Origin: Planctomycetota bacterium
Lineage (GTDB): Bacteria; Planctomycetota; Planctomycetia; Pirellulales; Thermoguttaceae
Assembly: GCA_029550925.1 (NCBI GenBank)
Contig: JAKPGL010000126.1
Location: 1 to 39,398, forward strand
Length of the DNA stretch: 39,398 bases
Reading direction: 5' to 3'
Of the stretch, positions 8,912-16,987 are shown piece by piece. Under the pieces are notes generated by a model, which was not told the DNA's origin, ran no database searches, and was given only the letters and a program-made list of their open reading frames with translations. Each line of letters opens with the position of its first letter. Position 1 is the first letter of the stretch. The position numbers were made by a program, and so were the translations under genes.

Positions 8912-10744
8912 ATGAAGCCTTTTCGATGCTCCTTGGTTCTGGGGGTGAACGCCATTTTGTTTCTCGGAGGGGTTGCCGGCAGCTTGCAAGCTGGCACAAT
9001 CACCTACATTCCCTTCAACAATGACGCCCAGTCGCAGATCAGCCCTTTGAAAAACTACATCCAGAAGATCGACTTCGGCTCGACGCCGAATGTCGTGGCC
9101 AACATCAACGGCGTACAGTTTATCCGGGGAGAGGTGGGCAACCTGCCGCCCAACTTCAATTTTCAGGTCATCAGCGGCTCTGGCTCTCCTTCCAATTACA
9201 GCGGCACTTGGGCCAGTGTGAATGTCCCTTCGACCGACGGCGTTTATGAACTCCTGCGGGACATGATCTATTCCGGTTCCAATTCTGAGGGAGCCGTAAC
9301 ACGCGTTACCCTTTCTAATCTGGTGCCGGGCGTCGGGTATGATCTGCGGATTTACGTCCGCTCGGCAGGTTCCTCTCCAGGTACTCGGACCGCCAATATC
9401 ACCTTTGATCCCGACGGCGTCGGACCAGAAACCAATACTATTACCATCCGCGAAGACGACGCGTCGTACAATCCGCCCGGATTTGCCAATGTGAATCAGC
9501 CGTATGCCCTCTCCTACCGCTTTACCGCCGGGGCGCCGCAACTGACGGTGGATTTTGAACAACTGGGATCCAATTCGTCCTGGCACTTGTACGGCTTGAC
9601 GCTGGAAAAGTTTGGGCCGTATGCCACGGTGCGGATTCCGGGGCTTTACAATACCGGGGTTGATGCGGCAGGCCGGGCTTTGGTAACCCCATCGCCAGCT
9701 ACCGGGGTGCTGGACCTGCACTATACGGCGGACGGCCAGGGCGCCTACAAAATCCATAATCCGCCCGGCGCGTGGGTGGCCAATACCGCCACTTCCACCT
9801 GGATCAATCAGGCGGACGACGGCGACTGCAATGTGCCCGAAGGCACCGTAACCTATCGCACGACATTTAGCCTGGCTGGTTTGGATCCGGCCACGGCCAT
9901 CCTGAACGGCCGGATTGCCGCAGATAACAGCCTCACCGGGCTTCGGATCAATGGGACGCCGGTCAGTGTTTCCGGGGTAAACTACGGATCGTGGACGCAG
10001 TTTACCATCGACCGAGGTTTCCAGCCGGGCCTCAATGTCCTGGAGTTAGACGTGCAGAATGCCTCGCCGACGGAGAACCCGGCTGGTCTGCGTCTGGAGT
10101 TATGGGGCACTGCCCAAGTGGTCATCGGGCCGTTGGGTCAGGTCAATCCGATGGCTCTGGGACTGTTCAATACCGGGGTGGATAATGGGGGCAATCCTCT
10201 GCCCGACGGAGCGGTCGATCCGCACTATGCCTTGGTCCAAAGCCCCGATCCGACCTACGACGGGCCGGAGGCGTTTGCCACCACAACTATTCCCGGAGGT
10301 TGGCTCCCGAACAGCTCCAACAGCCGATGGATCAGCCCCCGAAGCGATACGACCAGTGTGGCCCCAGGAGAATATCGGTATGAATTGACTTTCGACATAG
10401 GGGACTGGAATCCCAATGGGGTGATCATCACGGGCAGGTTGGCAGCAGACGATCCGGGCAGTGGAAGCCGGATTCTTTTAAACGGCAGTAACACCGGGGT
10501 CTATGCCCAGTATTTCAACGATTGGACGGTCTTTACGTTGGCAGGTGGTTTCCGGCCAGGGTTGAACACGCTGACTTTCCGAGTTCTTAACGGTGGTCAG
10601 AATCCCAACGCTTCTGGTTTGCGGGTAGAGTTTTTGAGCGTACAGATGGTGCCGGAACCGGCCAGTATGGTGCTGTTGGCTCTGGGCAGTCTGGGGCTGA
10701 TCCTGGTAGGCCGGACGGTCCGGAAGAAGGCTCGGACTGACTAA
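8912..10744 (+). CDS. Secreted PEP-CTERM protein with a duplicated domain
   Basis: A 610-aa exported protein. An N-terminal signal peptide (MKPFRCSLVLGVNAILFLGG, ending near LQAG) is followed by a beta-rich domain, then two homologous domains of about 160 residues (residues about 248-410 and 415-575). The C-terminus carries the sorting signal VPEPASMVLLALGSLGLIL followed by a basic tail (GRTVRKKAR), as in proteins processed by exosortase in polysaccharide-producing bacteria. AGAGGAG (8897-8903) lies 8 bp before the ATG. The exosortase is not in this window. Expected location is the cell surface or extracellular matrix. The molecular role is unknown; the repeats contain no catalytic motif I recognise. 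Confidence 0.88.
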   Translation: MKPFRCSLVLGVNAILFLGGVAGSLQAGTITYIPFNNDAQSQISPLKNYIQKIDFGSTPNVVANINGVQFIRGEVGNLPPNFNFQVISGSGSPSNYSGTWASVNVPSTDGVYELLRDMIYSGSNSEGAVTRVTLSNLVPGVGYDLRIYVRSAGSSPGTRTANITFDPDGVGPETNTITIREDDASYNPPGFANVNQPYALSYRFTAGAPQLTVDFEQLGSNSSWHLYGLTLEKFGPYATVRIPGLYNTGVDAAGRALVTPSPATGVLDLHYTADGQGAYKIHNPPGAWVANTATSTWINQADDGDCNVPEGTVTYRTTFSLAGLDPATAILNGRIAADNSLTGLRINGTPVSVSGVNYGSWTQFTIDRGFQPGLNVLELDVQNASPTENPAGLRLELWGTAQVVIGPLGQVNPMALGLFNTGVDNGGNPLPDGAVDPHYALVQSPDPTYDGPEAFATTTIPGGWLPNSSNSRWISPRSDTTSVAPGEYRYELTFDIGDWNPNGVIITGRLAADDPGSGSRILLNGSNTGVYAQYFNDWTVFTLAGGFRPGLNTLTFRVLNGGQNPNASGLRVEFLSVQMVPEPASMVLLALGSLGLILVGRTVRKKARTD

Positions 10745-10827
10745 CCCACAAATCGGAGTGGCTAACCCACAAAAAATAGAGAGGATTCCGGGAAGGCCGA
10801 CTTTTCCAGACCCGAACTGTGGGTTAG
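10741..10827. repeat. Repeated CTAACCCACA with inverted partner after the PEP-CTERM gene
   Basis: CTAACCCACA occurs at 10741-10750 (covering the stop codon) and at 10762-10771, and its reverse complement TGTGGGTTAG is at 10818-10827. Either upstream copy could pair with the third to form a 10-bp stem. This could be a transcription terminator or a 3' mRNA stabiliser; no strong T-run follows. Confidence 0.5.
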
Positions 10828-10904
10828 ATTCGTGGTTGCGATTCAGGGTGCGGGGATCACATCAATTGACCCTAACCTTTCCGCCGAAAGGGGAATAGTC
10901 TCTT

Positions 10905-10987
10905 CTTGTCATTCCCGCGAAAGCGGAGACCCAGAGGAATTCACGTGTTTTTTCTGACTGGACTGCCGTTTGCGCGGGGATGACAAG
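10905..10987. repeat. REPIN/MITE-like small palindromic element
   Basis: An 83-bp segment bounded by inverted repeats CTTGTCATTCCCGCG (10905-10919) and its near-complement at 10973-10987 (14 of 15 match). It has no coding potential. The same TTGTCATTCCCGC terminus bounds a repeat near 38.35-38.47 kb, so it belongs to a dispersed family in this genome. It resembles REP doublets or miniature inverted-repeat elements; no mobilising transposase is seen nearby. Confidence 0.65.
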
Positions 10988-11094
10988 CAGGTTCGTGCCC
11001 GGAGAGACCTGGGCAAGTCCTTCGTTCGGTTGAAGTCTTCCAATTGCCCTTTTCAGTATCTCTAGATGTGGCCAGCGCCCTAAGGAGTCGAAAG

Positions 11095-11628
11095 ATGCGA
11101 TCTGGCAGTGGGGTTGAAAGGAGGTGGGAGTTGGGCGGCGTCTGGATTTTGAGCTTCCGCGGGAAAAGCAACCTACCGGCCGCATTGGCCCCTGGGAGTT
11201 TGGTGCTGCTGGTTCTTTTTGTTTTGGTGATGGGTTGTGGGAGGGGGGCGCCGTTTAAGTTCGTGCCAGTTCACGGCAAGGTAACCTACCGGGACGGTTC
11301 GCTGATCCAGGCCGACCGAATTGTGGTTACTTTTACGCCCCAGGGGCAAACGGCGGTCGGCAAAGACTCGGCGCCGTCGGCTACCGGCGAGGTGAATCCG
11401 GCCGACGGTACCTTCAACGGCCTGACCAGCCAAACCCATCTGGACGGCGTGGTCCCGGGAAAACACAAGGTGGCGGTGATCGCCCTGAAAAAAGGTCCCG
11501 GCGGCATCGAAGAACCCATCCGCGGCTGGCCTGCAAAGTATATGAAACCTTCCACTACTCCTTTGGAAGTGGAAGTAACCTCCGGCGGCAAAAACTACTT
11601 CGAGCTTCAGATCGACAAAGGGCCTTGA
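11095..11628 (+). CDS. Small carboxypeptidase-regulatory-like lipoprotein
   Basis: A 177-aa protein beginning at ATG 11095, with TAAGGAG (11081-11087) 7 bp upstream. An unusually long basic N-terminus of about 30 residues precedes the hydrophobic stretch LAPGSLVLLVLFVLVMGC; the VMGC lipobox suggests lipid attachment. The mature part (FKFVPVHGKVTYRDGSLIQ, TPQG, GEVNPADGTFNGLT, DGVVPGKHKVAVI) has the beta-sandwich pattern of planctomycete lipoproteins related to carboxypeptidase-regulatory/transthyretin-like domains. Such genes typically sit next to a DUF1559 gene, and the next gene here, 65 bp downstream, is one. Likely role is envelope structure; no enzymatic residues are visible. Confidence 0.75.
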   Translation: MRSGSGVERRWELGGVWILSFRGKSNLPAALAPGSLVLLVLFVLVMGCGRGAPFKFVPVHGKVTYRDGSLIQADRIVVTFTPQGQTAVGKDSAPSATGEVNPADGTFNGLTSQTHLDGVVPGKHKVAVIALKKGPGGIEEPIRGWPAKYMKPSTTPLEVEVTSGGKNYFELQIDKGP

Positions 11629-11693
11629 TCAGCGAGGAGGAGATGGTAGCGAGCGTCTCTTTAGTCTTCCCCTAGAGAAAGAAAGGAATGTCT

Positions 11694-12731
11694 ATGGAGG
11701 GCCGAGGTGGAGAAAAACACGGTTTCACCCTAGTGGAGCTTTTGGTGGTGATTACGATTATTGGGATTTTGATTGCTCTACTTTTGCCGGCGGTCCAGGC
11801 GGCTCGTGAGGCGGCCCGACGGGCGCAGTGCCAAAACAACCTCAAACAACTCAGTCTGGCCGTGCTCAACTACGAATCGACCTACAAAATCTTCCCACCA
11901 AGCGCATATTTCCGCAATGCGAACGTGGATACCGACACGGAACATTGGGCCAACTGGGTCATCCTGATCCTCCCGTTTGTCGAACAACAGGGGTTGTACA
12001 ATTCCTTTAACCTGAGCGTGCCGATTTCCTCGGATGTGAATCGAGCAGCGCGGGGAACGATTCTATCGGTGATGCTCTGCCCGTCGGACGGCGGGACGAA
12101 TCGGCCCCCTTTTAGCCGATCGGGCGAGGGCGATAACTGGGCACGGGGCAATTATGGGGCTAACGCCTCGTTAGGAGCCTATCATACGTCTTGGCGGGCC
12201 GCCGCCGGGCCGACGGGCGAACGCTGGCTCAGCCCCTATAGCCGCGGTATTATGGGCGCCAACGCCTCCGTCACCATGGGCGAAATCCGCGACGGCACAA
12301 GCAATACCATCCTCCTGGGAGAATTGCGAACCGGTTTGGCCGTCGTGGACCGCCGGGGCGTCTGGGCACTCAGCGGACCTGGGTCCAGCAGCCTCTGGAT
12401 GCACGGCTCCGACGACGCCATCGGACCGAACGCCTGCACCGGGGGGTCGGATAATATCCTCGGATGCAGTGAAATCATCTCGGCGGTCGGCCAAGATACC
12501 CTGAATCGAGAATGTATGACCTGCTGCAATGGCTGTTCAAGCACCCAAGGGGCGCCCCGGAGCCGACATACCGGCGGCGTCCATGTCGCGATGGCCGACG
12601 GAAGCGTCCGGTTTATCAGCAATTTCGTCGAAAAAGGCACCAGTTGGGACATCGACCCGAACGATTTTTTGACGTGGCAACGGTTGAACGCCTCGGCCGA
12701 TCAGATGCCCCTAGATGCCTCGAAATACTAA
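11694..12731 (+). CDS. DUF1559 prepilin-like protein
   Basis: A 345-aa protein of the DUF1559 family, greatly expanded in planctomycetes. A type IV prepilin-type N-terminus is clear: residues GFTLVELLVVITIIGILIA, with predicted cleavage between Gly10 and Phe11 and Glu at mature position 5 conserft as usual for N-methylated pilins. Downstream are the hallmark AREAARRAQCQNNLKQL region and a C-terminal HTGGVHVAMADGSVRFIS motif. ATG at 11694 is preferred over 11688 because AAAGGA (11682-11687) directly abuts the earlier ATG but is spaced 6 bp from the later one. It probably forms an operon with the lipoprotein gene upstream. Expected to be exported as a pseudopilin-like surface or secretion component; its exact function is not established. 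Confidence 0.93.
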   Translation: MEGRGGEKHGFTLVELLVVITIIGILIALLLPAVQAAREAARRAQCQNNLKQLSLAVLNYESTYKIFPPSAYFRNANVDTDTEHWANWVILILPFVEQQGLYNSFNLSVPISSDVNRAARGTILSVMLCPSDGGTNRPPFSRSGEGDNWARGNYGANASLGAYHTSWRAAAGPTGERWLSPYSRGIMGANASVTMGEIRDGTSNTILLGELRTGLAVVDRRGVWALSGPGSSSLWMHGSDDAIGPNACTGGSDNILGCSEIISAVGQDTLNRECMTCCNGCSSTQGAPRSRHTGGVHVAMADGSVRFISNFVEKGTSWDIDPNDFLTWQRLNASADQMPLDASKY

Positions 12732-12886
12732 CGACTTTTGCCTTGGCCGGGCTTGATCTTCCTTCAGAAAAACATTCTGCTCTGGGGACCAGAAAGTCTG
12801 GCTGTTCTCTGGGGGATATCCCTCTGCGAACCCGCAGCGAACTACATTCCTTGGGAAAATATTTTTCTCGAAGCGAGGACCTTCCG

Positions 12887-14104
12887 ATGAAGCGGATCGT
12901 CTCTTGGGCGGGGCTTTGGAACATAGGGACGCTATTTTGCGGGCTTCTAACAGTGGTTGGTCTTGGCGGTGAACCGGCGAAAGACTCTGACCAACTCCCG
13001 GCGGCTGGGAAGCATGTACCCTGGCTTCGGGAAATGCAGCAACCGCCCCCTGTAACCACAAAACCGCTCCCACAGGCCAAACCGGCGCCCAGTGGGCCGG
13101 AACTTTCGGACCTTCTGGCGGATTCGGCCGGCCAGCGAATTAATACACTGGCCGAGTGGCAGAAACGTCGGCAAGAGATTCGGCAATGGTGGTTGGAGTT
13201 TTTAGGTTTGCCGAAACATGATCCGAACCTGCCGAAAGCCACCCTGGAGGTTCTCCAAAAAGAAGAAGTCGGCCAGGCGGCGCGGTATTTGGTCCGTTAC
13301 CAGACCCTGCCCGGTTGGACGACTCAGGCCTATCTGCTTTTTCCCCGCTCGCACAACCCGCTGGACAAGCCGGCGGGTGAGCGATTGCCGGGCCTTGTGG
13401 TCTTCCATTCCACGACTAATGACACTATTCGGCAACCGGCCGGTCTGACCGAAGAGACGACCAAGGCATTTGGTTTACAAGCGGCCCAGCGGGGGATGGT
13501 GGCCGTGTGTCCCCGGTGTTTTCTTTGGACCGAGGCGACGCCAACCGACTACAAAGCCCAGGTGGCTCGATTCCAAAAGGACTTTCCCGGGGCCAAAGGG
13601 ATGGCCAAGATGCTCCTGGATGCAATGGCCGCTGTGGATCTATTGGCCGGTTTGCCTGGGGTGGATGCCCATCGCCTAGGAGCAGTGGGACATTCGCTGG
13701 GGGCGAAAGAGGTGCTGTATTTGGCGGCATTTGAGGAACGGATACAAGCCGCCGTGGCCAGCGAAGGCGGTATTGGACTGCGGTTTTCCAATTGGGATGC
13801 CCCTTGGTATCTGGGGGATGCTATTCGCTCGGAGCAGTTCGGCCATGAGCATCATGAACTGCTGGCACTGGTCGCCCCAAGGGCGTTTTTGCTGATCGGC
13901 GGCGATTCGGCCGACGGCGATCGCAGTTGGCCATTTGTTGCGGCAGCCATGAAGGTCTATCGGCTTTATACAGCAGAACCTGCGTTAGGGCTATGGAACC
14001 ATCGGCAAGGCCACCGTGTACCGCCGGAAGCGACGGAAAAAATTTTCCAGTGGCTTCGAACGTATCTGGAATCTCCTCCTGGGCGTCCCGCGGCGTCGTG
14101 GTGA
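12887..14104 (+). CDS. Secreted alpha/beta hydrolase (dienelactone-hydrolase/acetyl-esterase-like)
   Basis: A 405-aa alpha/beta-hydrolase. Residues 1-28 (MKRIVSWAGLWNIGTLFCGL) look like a signal peptide, so it probably acts in the periplasm or outside. The nucleophile elbow is GHSLG with Ser270, and His376 in QGHRVPPEAT is the likely catalytic histidine; an acidic residue in the GGDSADGDRSW segment (about 345) probably completes the triad. Layout resembles planctomycete acetyl-xylan-esterase-like or dienelactone-hydrolase-like proteins; substrate unknown. ATG 12887 has GAGGA 7 bp upstream; a longer in-frame reading frame from 12512 runs through the end of the DUF1559 gene and is not used. It follows the DUF1559 gene by 155 bp. 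Confidence 0.83.
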   Translation: MKRIVSWAGLWNIGTLFCGLLTVVGLGGEPAKDSDQLPAAGKHVPWLREMQQPPPVTTKPLPQAKPAPSGPELSDLLADSAGQRINTLAEWQKRRQEIRQWWLEFLGLPKHDPNLPKATLEVLQKEEVGQAARYLVRYQTLPGWTTQAYLLFPRSHNPLDKPAGERLPGLVVFHSTTNDTIRQPAGLTEETTKAFGLQAAQRGMVAVCPRCFLWTEATPTDYKAQVARFQKDFPGAKGMAKMLLDAMAAVDLLAGLPGVDAHRLGAVGHSLGAKEVLYLAAFEERIQAAVASEGGIGLRFSNWDAPWYLGDAIRSEQFGHEHHELLALVAPRAFLLIGGDSADGDRSWPFVAAAMKVYRLYTAEPALGLWNHRQGHRVPPEATEKIFQWLRTYLESPPGRPAASW

Positions 14105-14263
14105 ATCTTCTACCGGGCCGATCTATGGACCGTTCGGTTTGCCAGACGAAAAGGAACGGATTTCGGCGAAGAACAGGCCCGACTTCGTTGAAGGACAAGA
14201 TAAGAGATTGGAAAATTTTTTGTTTTCCGGAGAAGTTTTTCGACGTAGAATTGAAATGAAGTC

Positions 14264-14291
14264 TTGACGAGTGGAGAATCAAAGTCATAAT
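14264..14291 (+). promoter_or_regulatory. Strong candidate sigma70 promoter for the ATP-grasp gene
   Basis: TTGACG (14264-14269) and CATAAT (14286-14291) each match the sigma70 consensus at five of six bases, with a 16-bp spacer. It sits 68 bp upstream of the ATG at 14360 in an A/T-rich stretch. It is the best-matching promoter I noticed in the window. Confidence 0.55.
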
Positions 14292-14359
14292 GAAAAAGAA
14301 ACTTCCATTAACTTCTCGATGAGAGGCAGTCGAAACTTTTTCTCAGAGGGGCGAGACGG

Positions 14360-15490
14360 ATGACTAGGATGACCGTGAAGAACCCACAACCTGACGCTGC
14401 TTGCCGTCGAGCGGTGCGAAAGAATCGCCGAAGGCGGAGGACGCTTCCGGTGGTGCTTCTTTATGGGATCGATCCTTCGTGGACTCCGGAAGAACAAGAG
14501 GAAGTCATTCGCGAGTCTCGGCGGTTGGGCTTGGCCATGCGGCGGCGCGGCCATTCTGTGCGTTTCTTGCCTGTGAGCCATCCCGATTTGCGAAGCGTGC
14601 TTTCGGCCTACGAACCGCATCAGGTGGTGATTTTCAATTGGTGCGAAGAGTTGCCGGGCCTACGGCGCAGCGAACACAAAGTGGCCGAGACGCTGGAATC
14701 CCTTCGGTTCACCTACACGGGCGCTCCGGCCCATGTGATCCGGCTGAGCTATGACAAAGTGCGGGTGAAGCGGATTTTGGAGTCCCAGGGGCTGTCCACG
14801 CCCCGATGGAAACTATTCCGCAGCCCGGAGGAAAAAGGCTGGGATTGCTACCCGGCCATTGTGAAGTTGGCCCGGGAACATTGCAGCATCGGCGTCGATA
14901 CCGGCGCGGTGGTCTTCGGGCCGGAACAGTTGCGCGAACGGGTCGAATATGTGATCAATACCTATCGGCAACCGGCGTTGGTGGAGGACTTTATCGACGG
15001 GCCGGAATACCACGTCCCGATGTTGGGAAATGATCCGGTAGAGATGTTGCCGCCGGTGGAGATGGATTTTTCGGCGTTAGAAGACCCGGCCAAGCACGTC
15101 TGCACCTACAACGCTAAATTCACGCCAGACTCAGAAGAGTATCAGAAGATTGCTGCCTATGTACCGGCCCGCCTTTCCACGGAGCAGATGACCCAGTTGG
15201 AAGAACTCTGCAAAAAAGCCTATCTGGCCGTGGGATGCCGGGACTACGGTCGGATTGACGTACGGATGCGGGACGGTGTATTTTATGTCCTGGATGTGAA
15301 TCCGAATGCGGACATCAGCTCCGACGCCAGCCTGGCCTTAGCAGCCCAAAAGGCCGGGTATTGTTATGGCGAGTTGGGAAGCCGACTGGTTGCCTTGGCC
15401 GCTCAACGCCATCCGGCCGTCCAAAATCCTCCCATCGACCTGCCCCAGGAGGCCGCCCTGGCCAGTCTAGACGCCGCCTCGATAGGATGA
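14360..15490 (+). CDS. ATP-grasp ligase related to D-alanine-D-alanine ligase
   Basis: A 376-aa ATP-grasp enzyme, a family that joins a carboxylate to an amine or thiol through an acyl-phosphate. After a very basic N-terminus (RRAVRKNRRRRR), residues about 35-110 form the pre-ATP-grasp domain. The ATP-binding part includes YPAIVKLAREHCSIGVD and ALVEDFIDGPEYHV. The C-terminal metal-binding part, CRDYGRIDVRM and VLDVNPNADISSDASLA, closely resembles Ddl enzymes (Ddl has CRDFARID and EINTLPG). It is not the standard peptidoglycan Ddl context: no mur or fts genes are nearby, and the gene faces a C39-like peptidase. Amino-acid or peptide ligation is likely; substrate unknown. ATG 14360 is used; an in-frame ATG at 14369 is an alternative. 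Confidence 0.83.
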   Translation: MTRMTVKNPQPDAACRRAVRKNRRRRRTLPVVLLYGIDPSWTPEEQEEVIRESRRLGLAMRRRGHSVRFLPVSHPDLRSVLSAYEPHQVVIFNWCEELPGLRRSEHKVAETLESLRFTYTGAPAHVIRLSYDKVRVKRILESQGLSTPRWKLFRSPEEKGWDCYPAIVKLAREHCSIGVDTGAVVFGPEQLRERVEYVINTYRQPALVEDFIDGPEYHVPMLGNDPVEMLPPVEMDFSALEDPAKHVCTYNAKFTPDSEEYQKIAAYVPARLSTEQMTQLEELCKKAYLAVGCRDYGRIDVRMRDGVFYVLDVNPNADISSDASLALAAQKAGYCYGELGSRLVALAAQRHPAVQNPPIDLPQEAALASLDAASIG

Positions 15491-15579
15491 AGATCGCTCT
15501 TTGCCGGTTGCTCGGCGTCTGCCGCCGCTTTATGGACGTACAGTTCGGGGATTTTGGAAAGCGGCTACCCCCGTATGGA

Positions 15580-16476
15580 CTAGAACCGTGCTCCCCACCA
15601 ATAGGCCGACAGGATCGCCGTAATTTGGGCCACTAGGAGCGTGGTATCCGCATTCGGGGCAATTCGGATACCGGAGGTGCTGGCCACGGTAGTATAATCC
15701 CGGTAAAAGGTCCGCAGATCGCTTCGGGTGCGATCGCCGTTGCCGCCCGCCCAGTGGATGATGCTGCCGAGGATCGTCTCTTCGTGTTCTTCTAAAAACT
15801 CGGCCAGATAGGGGCCTTCTTCGATATTTTCCGTCGAAGGACTGGCCAAGGCGGCGATTTCCGCCAGGTCGTTGGCCATGTTCTCCGCCGTATCCACCGA
15901 GCCGCGCTCGCACAGCCGGAGCCAGGATTCGGAAATTTTCCATTTGGGCGGTTGCCCGTCTTTGCGACTCAACAAGATGGCAAAATACTGATTGGGCTCG
16001 TAGGAATAGGTTCCTTGGGCCTCATTCCATGCTCGACGAAGCAGCGTGGCTTCCGACCAACGGGAAAAGACCGCCCGCTTTTCCTTCGGATCGACAATGA
16101 TAAACTTCCGTTGCTTCGACAAGTAGCCGATCACCGCCACCCAATGCTCGAAATCGTTCGAGAGTAAAATAGCTGGGTTCCCTAGACGCAAATGGGCGCG
16201 GAGCCGACGGGTAAACTCCTTTCCCCGAGCCTGATCATCAATCAATATGAACTCCGATCGGACGCCGAACTGTCGGGCGGCCCGTCGCAGCCCCCGCTCA
16301 TCCACTCCGTGGATGAAGATACTCACCGGTTTCCCGGCGGCGGCAGCCAACTGCCGCTGGGTCGCCGTGATCCCCAAAATAAATAGACAGGCCGACAAAC
16401 TGCACGGCCCGCAATGGCTGGGAAGTTGCAACTCACACAACGGGGCAAAGGGACGTTTCTTCCTAGATTTGGGCAT
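15580..16476 (-). CDS. Stand-alone C39-like cysteine peptidase
   Basis: A 298-aa protein whose first 150 residues match the C39 (double-glycine leader) peptidase fold, a papain-like clan. Expected catalytic residues are all visible: Gln17 (oxyanion), Cys22 in LPSHCGPCSLSACL, His111 in DFEHWVAVIGY and Asp129 in FIIVDPKEK. There is no ABC-transporter membrane or ATPase part, as bacteriocin exporters would have, and no signal peptide. Residues 150-298 form an additional domain of unknown type (YEPNQYFAILLS, then a helical, acidic section). It converges with the ATP-grasp gene, leaving an 89-bp gap. It may trim or cleave a peptide or conjugate; substrate unknown. The start ATG at 16476 has no strong Shine-Dalgarno. 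Confidence 0.78.
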   Translation of the reverse strand: MPKSRKKRPFAPLCELQLPSHCGPCSLSACLFILGITATQRQLAAAAGKPVSIFIHGVDERGLRRAARQFGVRSEFILIDDQARGKEFTRRLRAHLRLGNPAILLSNDFEHWVAVIGYLSKQRKFIIVDPKEKRAVFSRWSEATLLRRAWNEAQGTYSYEPNQYFAILLSRKDGQPPKWKISESWLRLCERGSVDTAENMANDLAEIAALASPSTENIEEGPYLAEFLEEHEETILGSIIHWAGGNGDRTRSDLRTFYRDYTTVASTSGIRIAPNADTTLLVAQITAILSAYWWGARF

Positions 16477-16987
16477 GGTCGGGCTTCAACATGCTTTTGT
16501 ATTCTCAAGTTCCTTTTACCCAAGCAAAACTGACCCAACCCGGCGAACAGGTTCCCGTCGGTTTTTCCCTCAGGAAAAGGAACTGCTTTTTCCAAAAGAT
16601 GGGACGTTGAGAAAATTTTTCCTCTTTCTTTCCAGCCTGATCCCTTGGCCTTAGAGTGTCAAGGGCCATCCCCCAAAAGAGTATTTTTCAGGATCGTCTG
16701 GCAAATTAGAATCCTAAGTCCCAATTTTGAAAGCACTTAAGGAAATGTTTGTTTCCAAATCCACCCAGGAGGGGGGCAGAATCCATGAGCTTCTGACATC
16801 ATTTATAATTTATAATGTTGATCATGTTTATTGACAATAAGCTTCCCACTCCTGGCTGGTTTGCCTCCCTATTCGGAAGTGGAAAGAGCATTTTCCCCTA
16901 CGGATACCCTCCCGGAAGCAAAATCAGACATCCCTGGGGGCCTTGAGACCGTAAAATTAGGTAAAATGCCTTTCTGAGAGACGACGA
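16477..16987. other. Intergenic region, no gene seen
   Basis: About 510 bp between divergent genes. It contains A/T-rich sequence with two perfect TATAAT hexamers (16804-16809 and 16811-16816) lacking properly spaced -35 elements, and a short hairpin GGAAA/TTTCC near 16741-16756. It probably carries promoters for the C39-like and methyltransferase genes. I recognise no gene or RNA. Confidence 0.4.

Noticed and set aside
12512-12886. N-terminal extension of the alpha/beta hydrolase frame
   Set aside because: It overlaps the end of the DUF1559 gene; the signal peptide and Shine-Dalgarno support the start at 12887.
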